From positions 10,568 through 74,567 of the forward strand of contig JAWKPF010000022.1 in the NCBI GenBank assembly GCA_041390825.1: a stretch of 64,000 nucleotides of DNA. The letters are read 5' to 3'. The stretch is from Thermomicrobiales bacterium. GTDB lineage: Bacteria > Chloroflexota > Chloroflexia > Thermomicrobiales > UBA6265. This document shows, piece after piece, positions 62,343-64,000 of this stretch. The position numbers and the translations under genes are program-made. How positions within the stretch are numbered: the first letter of the stretch is position 1; every line of letters starts with the position of its first letter. The notes beneath the pieces are model-generated. The model saw only the letters and a program-made list of their open reading frames with translations. It made no database searches and was not told the origin of the DNA.

Positions 62343-63258
62343 TTCCCAGTCCCTTCGTTTCCAGCAGCGACGGCAATGATGCCTGCGCGATCAAGTCGGA
62401 CACCGCGCCGTTACCGAGCTTTCTCTGGGCCAGCGCCGCAACCGCGCCAGCGACGGTTCCACGCCCGGTTGGAATCGACTGCCGGAAATCTGGCGTCGGA
62501 CGCACATCCCACACAACGAGCCCCTCTGGCGTGTGCGCCAGCGTGACACCGACGAGTGAAGCGCCTAACGCCTCCGCCGCCGCAATGGCCAACTGCTCGC
62601 AGCCGGCGAACCCGTTCGGGTGGTGGCAGGTTCCTTCATATGCGACGACCACACCGTCGACGACGATCGCCTTGATCAGGTCGCTCTCGTCATGGTAACC
62701 AGCCTGCACCACCATGACCGTCTCGGCGGAACCGCCCAGCGTGTCACGATGTTCCAGGATCGCTTCGGCGATCTCCCGATCCTGCAAACCGATACCGGAG
62801 AGGCCGATCTGCATCGGGAACACCGTTGCGGGATAGCCGGTTTCCTCGACGGCTGCGAGTCCCGCGCTTTCCGAAAGCGCCAACAGCGTTGTTGGCAGCG
62901 GCAATCCCGCCGCCGCCAGCGCGTGAAGCACATCCAGCCGCGACCCAACCGACGCGATACCCGCATCGATCGTGATGGTGGACGCTGCGTGATAGTTGCG
63001 CATCAGCGCGCTGGCAACCGTGCGGTTCTGCATCCGGTCGACCACGATCGAAAAGCGATGATTCAGATCGGACGGCGTGGTGACGGCAGAATGACCGGTG
63101 GGGGAGGCGAGGCACGCTCGCGGAATAGGGAACGGGACGGATTCGGGGGACACTGCCTCGGCCGGCACGTTCGCATCCACGAACGCGGCCAGCAGCTGCT
63201 TCTCCTCGACTCGAACCCGGGTGCAAAGCACCGCTACGTTTCCCATCTCCTCGTCCAT
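62320..63258 (-). CDS. degenerate LysX-like ATP-grasp protein (ligase paralog 3, probable pseudoenzyme)
   Basis: 312 aa from ATG 63258. The N-terminus VAVLCTRVRVEEKQLLAAF aligns with LysX, and the whole chain can be followed: LDVLHALAAAGLPLPTTLLAL, EETGYPATVFPM, REIAEAILEHRDTLGG, VMVVQAGYHDESDLIKAIVVDG, GASLVGVTLAHTPEGLVVWDVRPTPDFRQS. Active-site residues are replaced: VLKP Lys becomes VFPM, GSWGRLL becomes IGLSGIG, VQEY Glu becomes VQAG, the GRDIR arginines are gone, the ITNTARGG loop is absent, and the Mg-binding ExN becomes DVR. The frame is intact, so the protein is likely made but unable to bind ATP. It sits between lysW and lysK. Confidence 0.85.
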   Translation of the reverse strand: MDEEMGNVAVLCTRVRVEEKQLLAAFVDANVPAEAVSPESVPFPIPRACLASPTGHSAVTTPSDLNHRFSIVVDRMQNRTVASALMRNYHAASTITIDAGIASVGSRLDVLHALAAAGLPLPTTLLALSESAGLAAVEETGYPATVFPMQIGLSGIGLQDREIAEAILEHRDTLGGSAETVMVVQAGYHDESDLIKAIVVDGVVVAYEGTCHHPNGFAGCEQLAIAAAEALGASLVGVTLAHTPEGLVVWDVRPTPDFRQSIPTGRGTVAGAVAALAQRKLGNGAVSDLIAQASLPSLLETKGLGSDIVLSA

Positions 63259-63296
63259 TTCTCGTGATCTCGTTCTCACCAGTCACCGGTGTAGGG

Positions 63297-63350
63297 TCCG
63301 GAGCTCAGTGTCCACCGTCCTGCGAACGCACTGGACGCTGGACTCCGGAT
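63297..63350. repeat. intergenic inverted/heptamer repeat between lysW and the ligase-like gene
   Basis: Left part TCCGGAG...TGTCCA (from 63297) and right part TGGACTCCGGA (about 63337-63348) are complementary with an interruption, and the right side reads CTGGACG-CTGGACT-CCGGATA in 7-bp steps. It shares TGGACTCCGGA with the repeat at 25435-25469. It may trim or stabilise lysW mRNA. Confidence 0.5.
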
Positions 63351-63363
63351 ACGTGACCTGAGG

Positions 63364-63525
63364 TTATTCGCCCCAGTCTTCGCCTTCCTCAGGCGCCTGA
63401 CCGACCGTCACCGGGTCGGTGGTCAGCACTTCGAGTTCCACACCGCAATCCGGGCAAACGATGATCTCGCCGGCTTCGACCGTTCCGGCATCGAACTCCG
63501 CTCCGCATTCAGGGCACTCGACCAT
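63364..63525 (-). CDS. lysW: LysW amino-group carrier protein
   Basis: 53 aa from ATG 63525 with GGAG nine bases upstream. Carrier for lysine and/or arginine synthesis: the C-terminal Glu gamma-carboxylate holds the growing amino acid. Zinc site CPEC (residues 4-7) and CPDC (24-27); acidic C-terminus ending EDWGE, the canonical LysW tail recognised by LysX, LysZ, LysY, LysJ and LysK. Acidic residues line the chain as expected for docking to basic patches on the enzymes. It is the only carrier gene seen in the window, so all three ligase paralogs probably face the same carrier. Confidence 0.95.
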   Translation of the reverse strand: MVECPECGAEFDAGTVEAGEIIVCPDCGVELEVLTTDPVTVGQAPEEGEDWGE

Positions 63526-63618
63526 GGTGTTTCTCCGTTCCTTTCGTTGTTCTCTTGCAAGAATGCTCGCGAGACCGCCTCACGAGCTGTAGTGTTCGTT
63601 ACGTCGTTTCGATCGGCA

Positions 63619-64000
63619 TTAGCACAGCATCTGCAGCAAGAGCGCCTTGTGCGCGTGCAACCGGTTCTCGGCTTGATCGAAGATGACGGACTGGGGTCCA
63701 TCGGCTACTGCTGCCTCGACCTCTTCGTCTCGGTGCATTGGCAGGTCGTGCATGAAGATCGCGTGTGGCGCCGCCAGGCTCATCAGCTCGGTGGTCACTT
63801 TGTATGGCGCCAGCGCCACCGCGCGAGCGGCGGTTTCCTCCATGCCCATGGAAACGTGGACGTCGGTGTAGACCGCATCGGCGCCCCGCACGGCATCGCG
63901 TGGGTCACGAACCATCTCCAGCGTCGCGTCGCTGGCCGCCGCCAACCAGGTTGCCTGCGTCACGATCTCGGCGGGCGGTTCGTAGCCGATCGGATTTGCC
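63619..64000 (-). CDS. ornithine carbamoyltransferase-type protein (N-terminus outside window)
   Basis: Only the last 126 or so residues are visible. Carbamoyltransferase C-terminal (ornithine-binding) domain: GADAVYTDVHVSMGMEE, YKVTTELMSLA, MHDLPMHRDEEV, and VIFDQAENRLHAHKALLLQML. Ornithine carbamoyltransferases have HCLP at the third motif; here it is HDLP, with Asp for the ornithine-contacting Cys. Placed just upstream of lysW, it suggests that ornithine made on LysW goes on to citrulline and arginine. An altered substrate (for example an acylated or different diamino acid) is possible. Confidence 0.85.
   Translation of the reverse strand, partial: ANPIGYEPPAEIVTQATWLAAASDATLEMVRDPRDAVRGADAVYTDVHVSMGMEETAARAVALAPYKVTTELMSLAAPHAIFMHDLPMHRDEEVEAAVADGPQSVIFDQAENRLHAHKALLLQMLC

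Overview
This 64 kb window is high-GC, densely coded bacterial chromosome. The gene set points to the phylum Chloroflexota, most likely a Thermomicrobia/Sphaerobacter-type aerobe. The pointers are LysW-carrier amino acid biosynthesis, a clade II-like nos cluster, a T-box leader, many Tat-exported substrate-binding and envelope proteins, a COX15-type heme A synthase, and frequent GTG/TTG starts. This placement is inference; no rRNA or tRNA gene is present to test it.

Layout. 1-14.3 kb: an aminotransferase fragment, then a ribose-type ABC importer (binding protein, ATPase, a permease broken by three small frameshifts) with D-ribose pyranase. A sugar-acid block follows: a split altronate dehydratase whose halves are separated by a reversed, AT-richer DUF429 gene; a RraA-like protein; an AhpD-like protein; a full-length altronate/galactarate dehydratase; LutC and a fused LutB-LutA for lactate oxidation; and an FAH-family protein. 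14.3-24.1 kb: heme A synthase, an M20 peptidase, two paralogous Tat-exported amidases with SH3b repeats, an alpha/beta hydrolase, a sugar isomerase-like protein and MoaC. 24.2-29.2 kb: a complete BMP/nucleoside ABC importer. 29.1-33.7 kb: VanZ, a fused SdhD-SdhC anchor, an NfeD/slipin pair and a second M20 peptidase. 33.8-44 kb: galactonate dehydratase-like enzyme, DapA-type aldolase and (further on) a KDG kinase, enough for a sugar-acid route; a sortase; threonine synthase and homoserine kinase; a GNAT; a MalK-type ATPase; and a cystathionine gamma-synthase family enzyme. 44.2-51.2 kb: nosZ, a nosB-like membrane protein, nosDFYL and a cytochrome c, for N2O respiration. 51.4-53.2 kb: proS.

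53.3-64 kb, all on the minus strand, is the most interesting part. In transcription order it holds a carbamoyltransferase (partial), lysW, a decayed LysX-like ATP-grasp, lysK, a second LysX, a T-box leader with a probable Lys (AAG) specifier, a third LysX, lysY, an LLM flavoprotein, lysZ, lysJ and a secreted beta-propeller. It encodes carrier-protein (LysW) synthesis of lysine and/or ornithine-arginine. The three ligase paralogs, one with every visible ATP-grasp active-site residue lost, and a T-box placed between two of them are the best candidates for something undescribed. Heptanucleotide-period repeats occur in several intergenic gaps, two of them directly against stop codons.
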